The notes under the pieces were generated by a model. The model was not told where the DNA came from, searched no databases, and saw only the letters and a program-made list of their open reading frames with translations. A DNA stretch of 64,000 nucleotides from Acinetobacter nosocomialis NIPH 2119 (lineage in GTDB: Bacteria; Pseudomonadota; Gammaproteobacteria; Pseudomonadales; Moraxellaceae): positions 571,556 through 635,555 of the forward strand of contig NZ_KB849239.1 of assembly GCF_000368085.1 (NCBI RefSeq), in the 5' to 3' direction. Of the stretch, positions 54,270-62,910 are shown piece after piece. The position numbers and the translations under genes are program-made. Position 1 is the first letter of the stretch, and every line of letters starts with the position of its first letter.

Positions 54270-55997
54270 ATGAAGCCTAATGATGTTGTCTCGAACCTGC
54301 CAAACAACCCGACACCGAATACTCATGCCTCTGTCGATTCTGCGCAGCAAGAACAACAGGCTGGATTAGATTTTGTTCGCCAAGTCATTACTGATGATTT
54401 AGCTGCCGGACGTACCAAACAAATCGTAACTCGTTTTCCGCCAGAACCAAATGGTTATTTACATATTGGTCACGTAAAAGCAATCTGTCTAAACTTTGGT
54501 GTTGCTGAAGAGTTTGATGGACTCTGTAATTTACGTTTTGACGATACTAACCCCGATGCGGAAGAACAAGAGTATGTTGATGGGATCGCCAATGATGTGA
54601 AATGGCTTGGTTTTAACTGGAATGGTGAACCTCGCTATGCTTCTGGTTATTTTGATCAGCTTTATGCATGGGCAATTCAATTGATTGAACAAGGTGATGC
54701 ATATGTTGATTTGCAGTCTCCAGAAGAAATTAAATTAAACCGTGGTAGTTTTGTTGAACCAGGAAAAAACTCGCCATATCGTGATGCATCTGTTGAAGAG
54801 AACCTTGCTCGCTTTGAACAAATGCGCAGTGGTGAACTAAAAGAAGGTGAAGCTGTTTTACGCGCTAAAATTGATATGGCAAGCCCGAACGTGCATATGC
54901 GTGATCCAATTTTGTATCGTGTCTTGCATTCAGAGCATCATCAAACTGGCGACAAATGGAAAATCTACCCAATGTATGACTATGCTCATCCATTGTCTGA
55001 TGCAATTGAAGGAATCACGCATTCACTTTGTACATTGGAATTCCAAGATCACCGTCCATTCTATGACTGGATTGTTGAAAAGGTTAAGTCTAAAGCTGTT
55101 CCGCACCAATACGAATCATCTCGTTTGAACGTAGATTACACCATTACTTCTAAACGTAAATTACGTAAGTTGGTTGAAGGTGGTTATGTAAATGGTTGGG
55201 ATGACCCTCGTATGCCAACAGTTGTTGGTATGCGCCGTCGTGGTTTTACACCAGAAGGCTTACGTGATTTCTGTAAACGTGTAGGTGTGTCTAAAACTGA
55301 CGGTATTGTTGATGTTGCAATGCTTGAGTTCTGTATTCGTCAATCTTTGGAGAATACAGCAGCGCGTGGTATGGCTGTGTTAGATCCTTTAAAAGTGACA
55401 CTTACAAACTTACCAGAAGATTTAGACCTTACACATGCGCGTCATCCAAATGTCGATATGGGTGAGCGTGTCATTCCATTAACTAAAGAAATCTATATTG
55501 ACCGTAAAGATTTTGAAGAAGTACCGCCAAAAGGCTTTAAGCGTTTAATTCCGGATGGTGAAGTTCGTTTACGCCATGCATATGTAATTAAGTGTGATGA
55601 AGTCATCAAAGATGCAAATGGTGAAGTTGTTGAGCTGAAATGTTCAATCGATCCAGACACTTTAGGCAAGAATCCTGAAGGGCGTAAAGTAAAAGGCGTG
55701 ATTCACTGGGTATCTGCAAGCAAGGGTATTCCTGCTGAAGTACGTATTTATGATCGTTTATTTACAGAGGCTGACCCTGAAACTGGTGATGATTTCTTAG
55801 CGAATTTAAATCCAGATTCTTTGAAAGTCGTTCAGGCTGTGATTGAACCTGCTTTAGCTCAAGCGAAACCAGAAGACCGTTTCCAATTTGAACGTGAAGG
55901 TTATTTTGTTGCGGATCAACATGATCATACTCCTGAAAAACCTGTCTTCAACCGCGTTCTTGATTTGAAAGACAGCTTCAAACCTGAGAAAAAGTAA
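54270..55997 (+). CDS. glnS: Glutaminyl-tRNA synthetase
   Basis: GlnRS charges tRNA-Gln. The 575-residue class I synthetase has the HIGH signature at residues 65-68 ([11 protein letters not shown]) and the KMSKS-equivalent in [10 protein letters not shown], followed by the two-barrel anticodon domain. The N-terminus carries about 30 extra polar residues compared with E. coli GlnRS. The last codons and the stop are part of a 15-bp hairpin, followed by a tandem duplication and then a strong terminator. Confidence 0.96.
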   Translation: MKPNDVVSNLPNNPTPNTHASVDSAQQEQQAGLDFVRQVITDDLAAGRTKQIVTRFPPEPNGYLHIGHVKAICLNFGVAEEFDGLCNLRFDDTNPDAEEQEYVDGIANDVKWLGFNWNGEPRYASGYFDQLYAWAIQLIEQGDAYVDLQSPEEIKLNRGSFVEPGKNSPYRDASVEENLARFEQMRSGELKEGEAVLRAKIDMASPNVHMRDPILYRVLHSEHHQTGDKWKIYPMYDYAHPLSDAIEGITHSLCTLEFQDHRPFYDWIVEKVKSKAVPHQYESSRLNVDYTITSKRKLRKLVEGGYVNGWDDPRMPTVVGMRRRGFTPEGLRDFCKRVGVSKTDGIVDVAMLEFCIRQSLENTAARGMAVLDPLKVTLTNLPEDLDLTHARHPNVDMGERVIPLTKEIYIDRKDFEEVPPKGFKRLIPDGEVRLRHAYVIKCDEVIKDANGEVVELKCSIDPDTLGKNPEGRKVKGVIHWVSASKGIPAEVRIYDRLFTEADPETGDDFLANLNPDSLKVVQAVIEPALAQAKPEDRFQFEREGYFVADQHDHTPEKPVFNRVLDLKDSFKPEKK

Positions 55998-56022
55998 GAG
56001 ATTGCTTATCTTTTACTTTTTC
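55988..56022 (+). other. 15-bp hairpin spanning the glnS stop codon
   Basis: Bases 55988-56002 pair with 56008-56022 (one G-U) around a TGCTT loop; the glnS stop codon (55995-55997) lies inside the left arm, and the right arm contains CTTTTTC. It could act in 3' end formation or mRNA stability. Only its loop, the inner part of its left arm and its right arm are present in the duplicated copy downstream. Confidence 0.7.
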
Positions 56023-56105
56023 GCAAGACGAACAACATGTTGTGAGTAGATAGTTGAGATTGCTTATCTCTTACTTTTTCGCAAGACGAACAACATATTG
56101 TGAGT
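55998..56105 (+). repeat. Two tandem 50-bp copies after glnS
   Basis: Bases 55998-56047 and 56056-56105 differ at only two positions (T/C at the 15th base, G/A at the 42nd). The period is 58 bases. The first copy begins immediately after the glnS stop codon and contains the perfect palindrome ACAACATGTTGT, which is broken in the second copy. No reading frame of note. Confidence 0.9.
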
Positions 56106-56119
56106 CAACAACAGATATT

Positions 56120-56151
56120 AAAAAAGCCCAACTGTAAGGTTGGGCTTTTTT
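56120..56151. terminator. Strong bidirectional terminator after the glnS repeat
   Basis: A perfect 13-bp stem (56120-56132 with 56139-56151) with GC-rich core, a 6-base loop and A-run/T-run arms. It ends glnS transcription and could also stop leftward transcripts. Confidence 0.93.
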
Positions 56152-56212
56152 CGGAGGTCTTCTCATCATAATATTCTTTTTCTTTATGATTTCGCTTCCT
56201 TGGCAAAAGAGC

Positions 56213-56326
56213 TTAGGTAGGATTAATCACATAAAAGTAAAGAACTAATAGTATGAGAAGCATTGTTGAAAGCATTAAGTAAGTATTGACCGTATTAAAG
56301 CTTTTAAGAAACTTCCAGATATCCAT
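56213..56326 (-). CDS. Putative single-span membrane microprotein, 37 residues
   Basis: On the minus strand an ATG at 56326 opens a 37-codon frame ending at TAA 56213-56215. The peptide starts MDIWKFLKSFNTVN and continues with a hydrophobic stretch (about residues 16-34, rich in Leu, Met and Val), then NPT. This is the shape of a small inner-membrane protein. No clear ribosome site is seen, and chance cannot be excluded. It is the only candidate gene in the 334-base gap 56152-56485, which is otherwise AT-rich. Confidence 0.35.
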   Translation of the reverse strand: MDIWKFLKSFNTVNTYLMLSTMLLILLVLYFYVINPT

Positions 56327-56485
56327 AGTAAATCAGCGTATATTTTATGTTACAAATTAATAATACACTGAAACTTTTCTGAAATGTTTCTAAAAATAAA
56401 ATATAAAGTTTCTTTGTTTAAAAAATAGTCATAAAATACCAAGTGGTAAAAAATAATATTCATTAAACATGAGAAATTACTTCAC

Positions 56486-57208
56486 TTATGCACTATAACC
56501 AATTCTTTTCAAGAATTTTTGAATTAATTCAAATGCAGCGTGTTCAAGTGCAGGGGCATATTCGATATTTTGCTCACGCAATTTAGGAATAGAAATTCCA
56601 GCATTACGAAGTTCACATGTGTGACCAATAAGCCATTTTTCAAAGTTTTCTTGAGTCGTCTCAATGTGGAACTGTAAAGCAAGAATATTATTACCCACTT
56701 CAAAGGCTTGGTTAGTATAAATATCTGAACTCGCCAAAAGGGCTGCATTTTCAGGAAGGTCGAAAGTATCACCATGCCAATGTAAAACATGGATATTATT
56801 AAGCAAAGGCGATAATACCTGATTAGGGCGTAAACTTAAGCTTAAAGCTCCCCAGCCAATTTCTTTTTGATGGCCTGCATATACTTTGGCACCAAGTGCA
56901 TGAGCTATAAGCTGTGCACCTAAGCATATGCCAAGTGTTGGTTTATCTGCTGCCAAACGTTGTTTGAGTAAAGCGATTTCATCTTTTAAAAATGGATAAT
57001 CTTCAGTTTCATAAACTCCAATTGGACCACCTAAAATAATAGTTAAACCGTCATGGGCGAAAGCAGGAGTTAAATCATCTACACCAGCTTCAAAATAACG
57101 GACGCGAAAACCAAGTTGATAAAAGACATCTTCTAATGAACCTAAGTCTTCGAAAGCAAGATGCTGAATGGCATAAATAGTTTTAGGAAAGGCGTTTGTA
57201 GTACTCAT
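56486..57208 (-). CDS. Class I glutamine amidotransferase domain protein
   Basis: A 240-residue stand-alone glutaminase/amidotransferase of the GuaA-N-terminal type. The nucleophile elbow LGICLGAQL has Cys95, and the other triad members are His181 and Glu183 (QFHIE). The oxyanion strand LGGPIGVYE is present. Members of this group hydrolyse glutamine or gamma-glutamyl amides; the actual substrate is unknown. It lies downstream of eutC on the same strand with a 164-base gap, so a role in amine nitrogen metabolism is possible but not shown. Confidence 0.82.
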   Translation of the reverse strand: MSTTNAFPKTIYAIQHLAFEDLGSLEDVFYQLGFRVRYFEAGVDDLTPAFAHDGLTIILGGPIGVYETEDYPFLKDEIALLKQRLAADKPTLGICLGAQLIAHALGAKVYAGHQKEIGWGALSLSLRPNQVLSPLLNNIHVLHWHGDTFDLPENAALLASSDIYTNQAFEVGNNILALQFHIETTQENFEKWLIGHTCELRNAGISIPKLREQNIEYAPALEHAAFELIQKFLKRIGYSA

Positions 57209-57372
57209 ACAAATGATTCATAGAAGATCAATAGGTGGAGTATAGCGATAAATATAAAGAAGAAAATATCCATATAAATCGTCAATACCTGAAAATTGCT
57301 ATTTTTCGTTAAGATAATCTTGTTACGCAGAAATATTTTGTAGGTAAGAAATATCTATGCGTAACCTACTAT

Positions 57373-58188
57373 TTAAAATAAAAGCTTTGCGTTTTCATTA
57401 TGGTCGATATTTGAAAGTTGATGTTCATCTTTTAAATTTACTCCTGAAAAGCCAAGCTGCTTCGATTTTTTCATGAGTGCCATTAAACGTTGTACCGCAA
57501 CTGGAATACTTAAGCCTGCTGAACGGACGTTGGAAATACAGTTGCGTTTGGAGTCAAGGCAACCTGAATATGCATTCCATGTGTAGTAAATTCCCATACT
57601 GTCAGGAGAACTTAAACCTGGGCGCTCTCCAATAAGCATAACCAGCATGGAGGCTTTAAAAATTTCTGCAACTTCATCGCCTAAAGCAACTCGGCTTCCT
57701 GTTGCAAATATAATTGGTGCAAGGCTCCAGTTTTCTTGTTGAATATGTTCGCTTAGCACTGTAATAAATGCGATAGCATTTGCTTCAATCGCTCTTGCAG
57801 AGAGACCATCACCTACCACAATACAAACATCATACTGCTGTGGGTTTTTTGCATACTCTTTAATTAAGGTTTCTTTTGATAGATTTGAAAGTTGGCGTCC
57901 CAAATCTGGGCGTTTGAGATAAATTTCTTTATTAGCGGCATTACTTTGAACATGAAGAGTTTGAAGTTGCTTTTGCTGTAACTGTTCAGACAAGTAGGGA
58001 ACATCCATATGTTGATAAACAGCATCTTTTGATTGCGCATGAGACAACTGGAACTCAAGTAAGGCCCGTGTTGGGATACTGCAACCAGCACGACCTAAAG
58101 CAATACGGGCATCAGTAAACTCTTTAAGTTTTTCCCACTGATCCTGATGGGTAGAGGACGGATATTGAATATCACGGTTCAGTTTCAT
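57373..58188 (-). CDS. eutC: Ethanolamine ammonia-lyase small subunit
   Basis: EutC forms with EutB the adenosylcobalamin-dependent lyase that turns ethanolamine into acetaldehyde and ammonia. The 271-residue protein has the family segments DARIALGRAGCSIPTRALLEFQ, IVVGDGLSARAIE, LIGERPGLSSPDSMGIYYTW and RNCISNVRSAGLS, which line the cobalamin site. It follows eutB by ten bases. Confidence 0.95.
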   Translation of the reverse strand: MKLNRDIQYPSSTHQDQWEKLKEFTDARIALGRAGCSIPTRALLEFQLSHAQSKDAVYQHMDVPYLSEQLQQKQLQTLHVQSNAANKEIYLKRPDLGRQLSNLSKETLIKEYAKNPQQYDVCIVVGDGLSARAIEANAIAFITVLSEHIQQENWSLAPIIFATGSRVALGDEVAEIFKASMLVMLIGERPGLSSPDSMGIYYTWNAYSGCLDSKRNCISNVRSAGLSIPVAVQRLMALMKKSKQLGFSGVNLKDEHQLSNIDHNENAKLLF

Positions 58189-58198
58189 GGTGTTCCCC

Positions 58199-59584
58199 CT
58201 AGTTCATGAGCAGACGAGAGAATTGGTCAGGCATGTGGTCTGCCCAACATATTTGAGAGTTTTGCTGTTTAAAAATACCTTGCTGTTCAAGCCAAGCGGA
58301 GAACTCTGGAGCGGGTTTTAAACCGAGGAGTTGTCTTAAATAGAGAGCATCATGGAATGAAGTGGTTTGATAGTTGAGCATGACATCGTCCGAACCTGGA
58401 ATTCCCATAATGAAGTTAATGCCTGCGGCGCCAAATAGAGTAAGAAGTACATCCATATCATTTTGGTCGGCATCGGCATGGTTGGTATAACAAATATCGC
58501 AGCCCATTGGCACGCCAAGTAACTTACCGCAGAAGTGATCTTCTAAACCTGCACGTATAATTTGTTTACCGTTAAATAGGTACTCGGGGCCAATAAAGCC
58601 GACGACTGTATTTACCAAAAGCGGGTTATATTTACGAGCCACTGCGTAGGCCCGAGTTTCTAATGTTTGCTGGTCAACGCCGTGATGTGCATTGCTTGAT
58701 AGGGCACTCCCTTGACCCGTTTCAAAATACATAACATTTTGTCCAATGGTTCCGCGCTTGAGCGCGAGTGTGGCTTCATATCCTTCTTGTAGTAAATCGA
58801 GTGAAATTCCAAATCCTTCGTTTGCCAGTTGGGTACCAGCGATTGATTGAAACATTAAATCAATTGGCACATTTTTTTCAGCAAGTTGAATGCCTGAGCT
58901 GATATGTGTGAGCACACAAGATTGCGTTGGAATTTGATATTCCTGAATAACATGGTCAAGTAGTTTTAGTAGCTCTGACAAATTATGCAGGTTATCCGTG
59001 GCAGGGTTAATGCCAATTACGGCATCACCATTGCCATACATCAAACCATCTAAAATACTGGCTGAAATACCGAGTACATCATCGGTAGGGTGATTAGGTT
59101 GTAAACGGGTAGAAAGATGACCTTTTAAACCAATGGTGTTACGGAACTGGGTAATGACTTCACATTTGCTGGCGACATAAATCAAATCTTGATTGCGCAT
59201 AATTTTGCTGACAGCAGCCACCATTTCTGGAGTTAAACCTGATGCTAAAGCTTTTAAGCTTTGGGCAGTTGCATCTTCTCCAAGTAACCAATTTCGAAAA
59301 TCACCTACTGTAAAGTGTGAAATAGGGGCAAAGGCTGTTAAGTCATGTTCATCAATAATCAGACGCGTAATTTCATCAGATTCATAATCGACTACAACTT
59401 CATTTAAAAAGTTTTTCAGTGGCACATCGGCCAAAGTCATTTGTGCCGCAACATGTTCGGTTGCATCTCTGGCAGCTATACCTGCTAGCTCATCGCCTGA
59501 ACGTAACGGTGTAGCTTTGGCCATCAAAGTTTTTAGGTCCGCAAAATGATACTGTTGATTGGCGACAATATTGCGATAACTCAT
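58199..59584 (-). CDS. eutB: Ethanolamine ammonia-lyase large subunit
   Basis: EutB is the catalytic TIM-barrel subunit. The 461-residue protein shows the characteristic start (FADLKTLMAKATPLRSGDELAGIAA), the RNTIGLKGHLSTRLQPNHPTDD and GDAVIGINPATDN barrel segments, and FETGQGSALSSNAHHGVDQQTLE. It lies 14 bases downstream of the permease gene, so permease, eutB and eutC are one transcript. No microcompartment shell, EutA reactivase or EutT gene is in the window. Confidence 0.96.
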   Translation of the reverse strand: MSYRNIVANQQYHFADLKTLMAKATPLRSGDELAGIAARDATEHVAAQMTLADVPLKNFLNEVVVDYESDEITRLIIDEHDLTAFAPISHFTVGDFRNWLLGEDATAQSLKALASGLTPEMVAAVSKIMRNQDLIYVASKCEVITQFRNTIGLKGHLSTRLQPNHPTDDVLGISASILDGLMYGNGDAVIGINPATDNLHNLSELLKLLDHVIQEYQIPTQSCVLTHISSGIQLAEKNVPIDLMFQSIAGTQLANEGFGISLDLLQEGYEATLALKRGTIGQNVMYFETGQGSALSSNAHHGVDQQTLETRAYAVARKYNPLLVNTVVGFIGPEYLFNGKQIIRAGLEDHFCGKLLGVPMGCDICYTNHADADQNDMDVLLTLFGAAGINFIMGIPGSDDVMLNYQTTSFHDALYLRQLLGLKPAPEFSAWLEQQGIFKQQNSQICWADHMPDQFSRLLMN

Positions 59585-59598
59585 AGTTGTATCCCTTT

Positions 59599-61035
59599 TT
59601 ATAGTTCTTGTTCGGCAGCTTTAATATTTGCAAACTCTTCTTCTGGTGTCCCTTTCACTAAATGATAGCGGCTGTAGAACAAGAAGTAAGCAATAAATAC
59701 GACATAGATACCTGCAGCAATAAACCATACTTTCGGATTAACAACAAAACCTGCGACCACAGCAGTGACTGCTAAAATGAGTGCAATACTTGAGGTCACA
59801 ATGCCACCTGGTGTTTTATAAGGGCGAGGCATGTCGGGTTTAGATAAGCGCAGTTTGATGTGGGATAAAAGAATCAACACATACGAAATGGTTGCACCAA
59901 AAACCGCGATTAAAATCAGTGAATCGCCTTCTTTGGTAAGTGAAAGCAAAAAACCGATAATGCCCGGAATAATAATTGCGAGATAAGGAGCTTTATTTTT
60001 ATTGGTTAACGAGAGTGAAGTTGGTAAGTAGCCAGCTCGTGACAATGCAAAGATTTGACGCGAATAGGCATAGATAATTGAGAAGAAACTTGCGATTAAA
60101 CCAGCTAAACCCACAAAGTTTACGAATGTCGCAAGCCAAGTGTTGGTGCCATAAACTTTCACTAATGCATCTACCAGAGGGGCACCTGAGTTTTGTAAAG
60201 TACTTGCACCTGCTGCGCCTGCACCCAAGAACAAAATGAGCATAGCAAACGCGGTTAAGATGAGCATTGCACCGATTAAACCGCGTGGCAGAGATTTGGC
60301 TGGATCTTTTGCTTCTTCTGCTGCTAACGGCACACCTTCTACTGCAAGAAAAAACCAGATTGCAAAGGGAACCGCGGCCCAGATGCCCAAATAGCCATGA
60401 GGTAGAAAACGGCTTGCACCAGTTGCTGTGCTAACGGGAATATCTAAAAGGTTTTGTGCATTAAAATGTGGGATCATTGCTGTAATAAAAACAACAAGAG
60501 CAACAGCAGCGACTAACGTAATGGCAAACATGATTTTCAAGGCTTCGCCGGCACCTTTGAGATGTATACCCATAAAAATGGCATAACAGGCGAGGTAAAT
60601 CATCCAGCCATTAATCCCAAATAGAGATTCGCAATAACCACCAATAAATACGGCAATAGCAGCAGGCGCAATTGCGTATTCAATTAAAATCGCCGTACCT
60701 GTTAAGTAGCCTCCGAAAGGACCAAAGGCAGCACGTGCAAAACTATAACCGCCACCTGCTGTCGGCATCATGGTGGACATTTCTGACATAGAAAGACATA
60801 GACATAAGTACATAAGCGCAGCAAGAGCAGTGGCAATAAACATACCACCCCAACCACCTTGGGCAATACCAAAGTTCCAGCCGGCAAAATCACCTGATAT
60901 CACATACGCTACGCCTAAACCAATCAGGAGTAACCAACCCACGGTACCTTGTTTAAGTTGACGCTGAGCAAAATATTCTGCTGATGAGACTTCTGCACTT
61001 GAAGAAATAACGGAAGCTGTTTCTGGTTGATTCAT
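59599..61035 (-). CDS. eat: Ethanolamine permease (APC superfamily)
   Basis: A 478-residue amino acid/polyamine/organocation-type transporter with about twelve membrane segments. The unwound first-helix motif is in GDFAGWNFGIAQGGWGGM and MPTAGGGYSFARAAFGPFGGYL is typical of ethanolamine permeases of the EutP/Eat group. Position directly before eutBC supports ethanolamine import. The ATG at 61035 has a strong AGGAG site; the frame is open further upstream but without a start signal of similar quality. Confidence 0.92.
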   Translation of the reverse strand: MNQPETASVISSSAEVSSAEYFAQRQLKQGTVGWLLLIGLGVAYVISGDFAGWNFGIAQGGWGGMFIATALAALMYLCLCLSMSEMSTMMPTAGGGYSFARAAFGPFGGYLTGTAILIEYAIAPAAIAVFIGGYCESLFGINGWMIYLACYAIFMGIHLKGAGEALKIMFAITLVAAVALVVFITAMIPHFNAQNLLDIPVSTATGASRFLPHGYLGIWAAVPFAIWFFLAVEGVPLAAEEAKDPAKSLPRGLIGAMLILTAFAMLILFLGAGAAGASTLQNSGAPLVDALVKVYGTNTWLATFVNFVGLAGLIASFFSIIYAYSRQIFALSRAGYLPTSLSLTNKNKAPYLAIIIPGIIGFLLSLTKEGDSLILIAVFGATISYVLILLSHIKLRLSKPDMPRPYKTPGGIVTSSIALILAVTAVVAGFVVNPKVWFIAAGIYVVFIAYFLFYSRYHLVKGTPEEEFANIKAAEQEL

Positions 61036-61162
61036 ACAATACTCCTGCGAGTTGGTTTGTATGAATGAATGCAAAAGCAATGCCTAAATGATGTGCTTTA
61101 AATATTAGATGACGCTTTTTTATTCCGGATAGTAAAAATTTGAGAGCTGGCTGTACTAAATA

Positions 61163-61194
61163 AAAAAGCCAGCAATCTAAATTACTGGCTTTTT
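61163..61194 (-). terminator. Terminator between the aldehyde dehydrogenase and ethanolamine permease genes
   Basis: A 10-bp outer stem (61163-61172 with 61185-61194) extended by ATT/AAT inside. Read leftward it has a T-run after the stem. It should limit read-through from the aldehyde dehydrogenase gene, so the permease-eutBC unit probably has its own promoter in 61036-61160. Confidence 0.8.
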
Positions 61195-61256
61195 ATACAA
61201 TTACTGAGCTTGCTTCCTTCTAGCGTTGATAGTTTGGTATCAACTTGGTGCGAAAC

Positions 61257-62768
61257 TTAGAAGAAGCCCATTGGTTTAGTTGAATAACTTACTAACAAGT
61301 TTTTAGTTTGTTGATAGTGATCTAGCATCATCTTATGGTTTTCACGGCCAATACCAGACTTTTTGTAACCACCAAATGCAGCATGCGCAGGGTAGATGTT
61401 ATAGCAGTTTGTCCAGACACGACCCGCCTCAATAGCGCGACCAGCACGGTAAGAAATATGGGCTGAACGTGACCAAACGCCAGCACCTAGACCATACATG
61501 GTGTCATTGGCAATTTTGATTGCATCGTCAAAGTCTTTAAATGTTGTCACAGCAAGTACAGGTCCAAAAATTTCTTCTTGGAAGACTTGCATGCTGTTGT
61601 GGCCTTTAAAGATAGTCGGATCAACATAGAAACCGTCACCTACTTCTTTACGGCCACTACCACCTAGTAAGAGTTCTGCACCTTCTTCGCGGCCTGTATT
61701 AATACAACGTAAGATTTTCTCTTGTTGTTGTAACGATGCTTGAGCACCAATCATGGTTTCAGTATCGAGAGGATGACCAGTTTTAATGCGTTTTACACGT
61801 TCAACGGCCAACTCTAAGAATTGATCAGCAATACTTTCTTGTACTAAAGCACGAGAAGGGCAAGTACATACTTCACCTTGGTTTAAGGCAAACATGGCAA
61901 AACCTTCAAGTGTTTTTTCTAAGAAGTCATCTTGTTTATCCATGATGTCTTCAAAGAAAAGGTTCGGTGACTTACCACCAAGCTCTAACGTAACTGGAAT
62001 AATATTTTCAGTCGCATATTGCATCACCATTTGACCAGTTTGTGTTGACCCTGTGAAAGCAATTTTGGCAATACGTGGATTGGTTGCTAACGGACGACCA
62101 ACTTCTGCACCGAAACCATTCACAATATTGAGTACGCCCGGCGGTAAGATATCTTGGATGAGTTCGGCAACCAGTAAAATACCCACTGGCGTTTGCTCAG
62201 CTGGCTTAATCACCACACAGTTACCAGCCGCTAAAGCAGGAGCCAGCTTCCATGCAGCCATTAAAATCGGGAAGTTCCATGGAATGATTTGTCCGACCAC
62301 ACCTAGCGGCTCATGGAAATGATAAGCGATAGTATCTTCATCGATTTCAGAGATGCCGCCTTCTTGAGCACGAATACATCCAGCAAAATAACGGAAATGA
62401 TCGATTGCAAGTGGAAGGTCAGCGGCTAAAGTTTCACGCACTGCTTTACCGTTATCCCAAGTTTCTGCAACTGCAAGCATTTCAAGATTTGCTTCTAAAC
62501 GATCGGCAATTTTTAAAAGTATATTTGAGCGTACCGTTGGAGATGCTTTATTCCATGTTGCTTTGGCTTTGTGCGCTGCATCTAGCGCGAGTTCAATGTC
62601 TTCGGCACTAGAGCGTGGAATACGTGTAAAGGCTTTTCCGTCAACGGGAGATACATTGTCAAAATACGCACCCTTTACAGGTGCAACCCATTCACCGCCA
62701 ATAAAATTTTCATATTGTGATTTGAATTGAACTTTTGAGCCTGGTTGATTTGGATCGATATAGCGCAT
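61257..62768 (-). CDS. Aldehyde dehydrogenase (acetaldehyde-oxidising type, ExaC/AldB-like)
   Basis: A 503-residue NAD(P)+-dependent aldehyde dehydrogenase. The catalytic residues are visible: Asn165 in PWNFP, Glu262 in LELGGKSPN and nucleophile Cys301 in GEVCTCPSR; the coenzyme loop FTGSTQTG is intact. The N-terminal [15 protein letters not shown] and the C-terminal [14 protein letters not shown] ending match the ExaC/AcoD group that oxidises acetaldehyde. The ATG at 62768 has AAAGGAA eight bases upstream. It would convert the acetaldehyde from EutBC to acetate. Confidence 0.92.
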   Translation of the reverse strand: MRYIDPNQPGSKVQFKSQYENFIGGEWVAPVKGAYFDNVSPVDGKAFTRIPRSSAEDIELALDAAHKAKATWNKASPTVRSNILLKIADRLEANLEMLAVAETWDNGKAVRETLAADLPLAIDHFRYFAGCIRAQEGGISEIDEDTIAYHFHEPLGVVGQIIPWNFPILMAAWKLAPALAAGNCVVIKPAEQTPVGILLVAELIQDILPPGVLNIVNGFGAEVGRPLATNPRIAKIAFTGSTQTGQMVMQYATENIIPVTLELGGKSPNLFFEDIMDKQDDFLEKTLEGFAMFALNQGEVCTCPSRALVQESIADQFLELAVERVKRIKTGHPLDTETMIGAQASLQQQEKILRCINTGREEGAELLLGGSGRKEVGDGFYVDPTIFKGHNSMQVFQEEIFGPVLAVTTFKDFDDAIKIANDTMYGLGAGVWSRSAHISYRAGRAIEAGRVWTNCYNIYPAHAAFGGYKKSGIGRENHKMMLDHYQQTKNLLVSYSTKPMGFF

Positions 62769-62859
62769 ATAAATATTCCTTTGCTTTTTAGGACTAAAGA
62801 CTAACAAGAACCCTGTCAGTAGGTACTTTCGTACTTTGTATAATTAGGATATAAAGAAG

Positions 62860-62879
62860 AAGGTTGGAGAAAGGTTGGA
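62860..62879 (+). promoter_or_regulatory. Tandem 9-bp direct repeat before the GAF regulator gene
   Basis: AAGGTTGGA occurs at 62860-62868 and again at 62871-62879, an 11-base period, within the 142-base region between the divergent aldehyde dehydrogenase and regulator genes. The single-turn spacing suggests a protein-binding site, perhaps for the adjacent regulator. A short dyad GTAC-TTTC-GTAC lies at about 62823-62834. Confidence 0.4.
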
Positions 62880-62910
62880 ATAGAAATGTGGATATATAAG
62901 GAATTTACAA

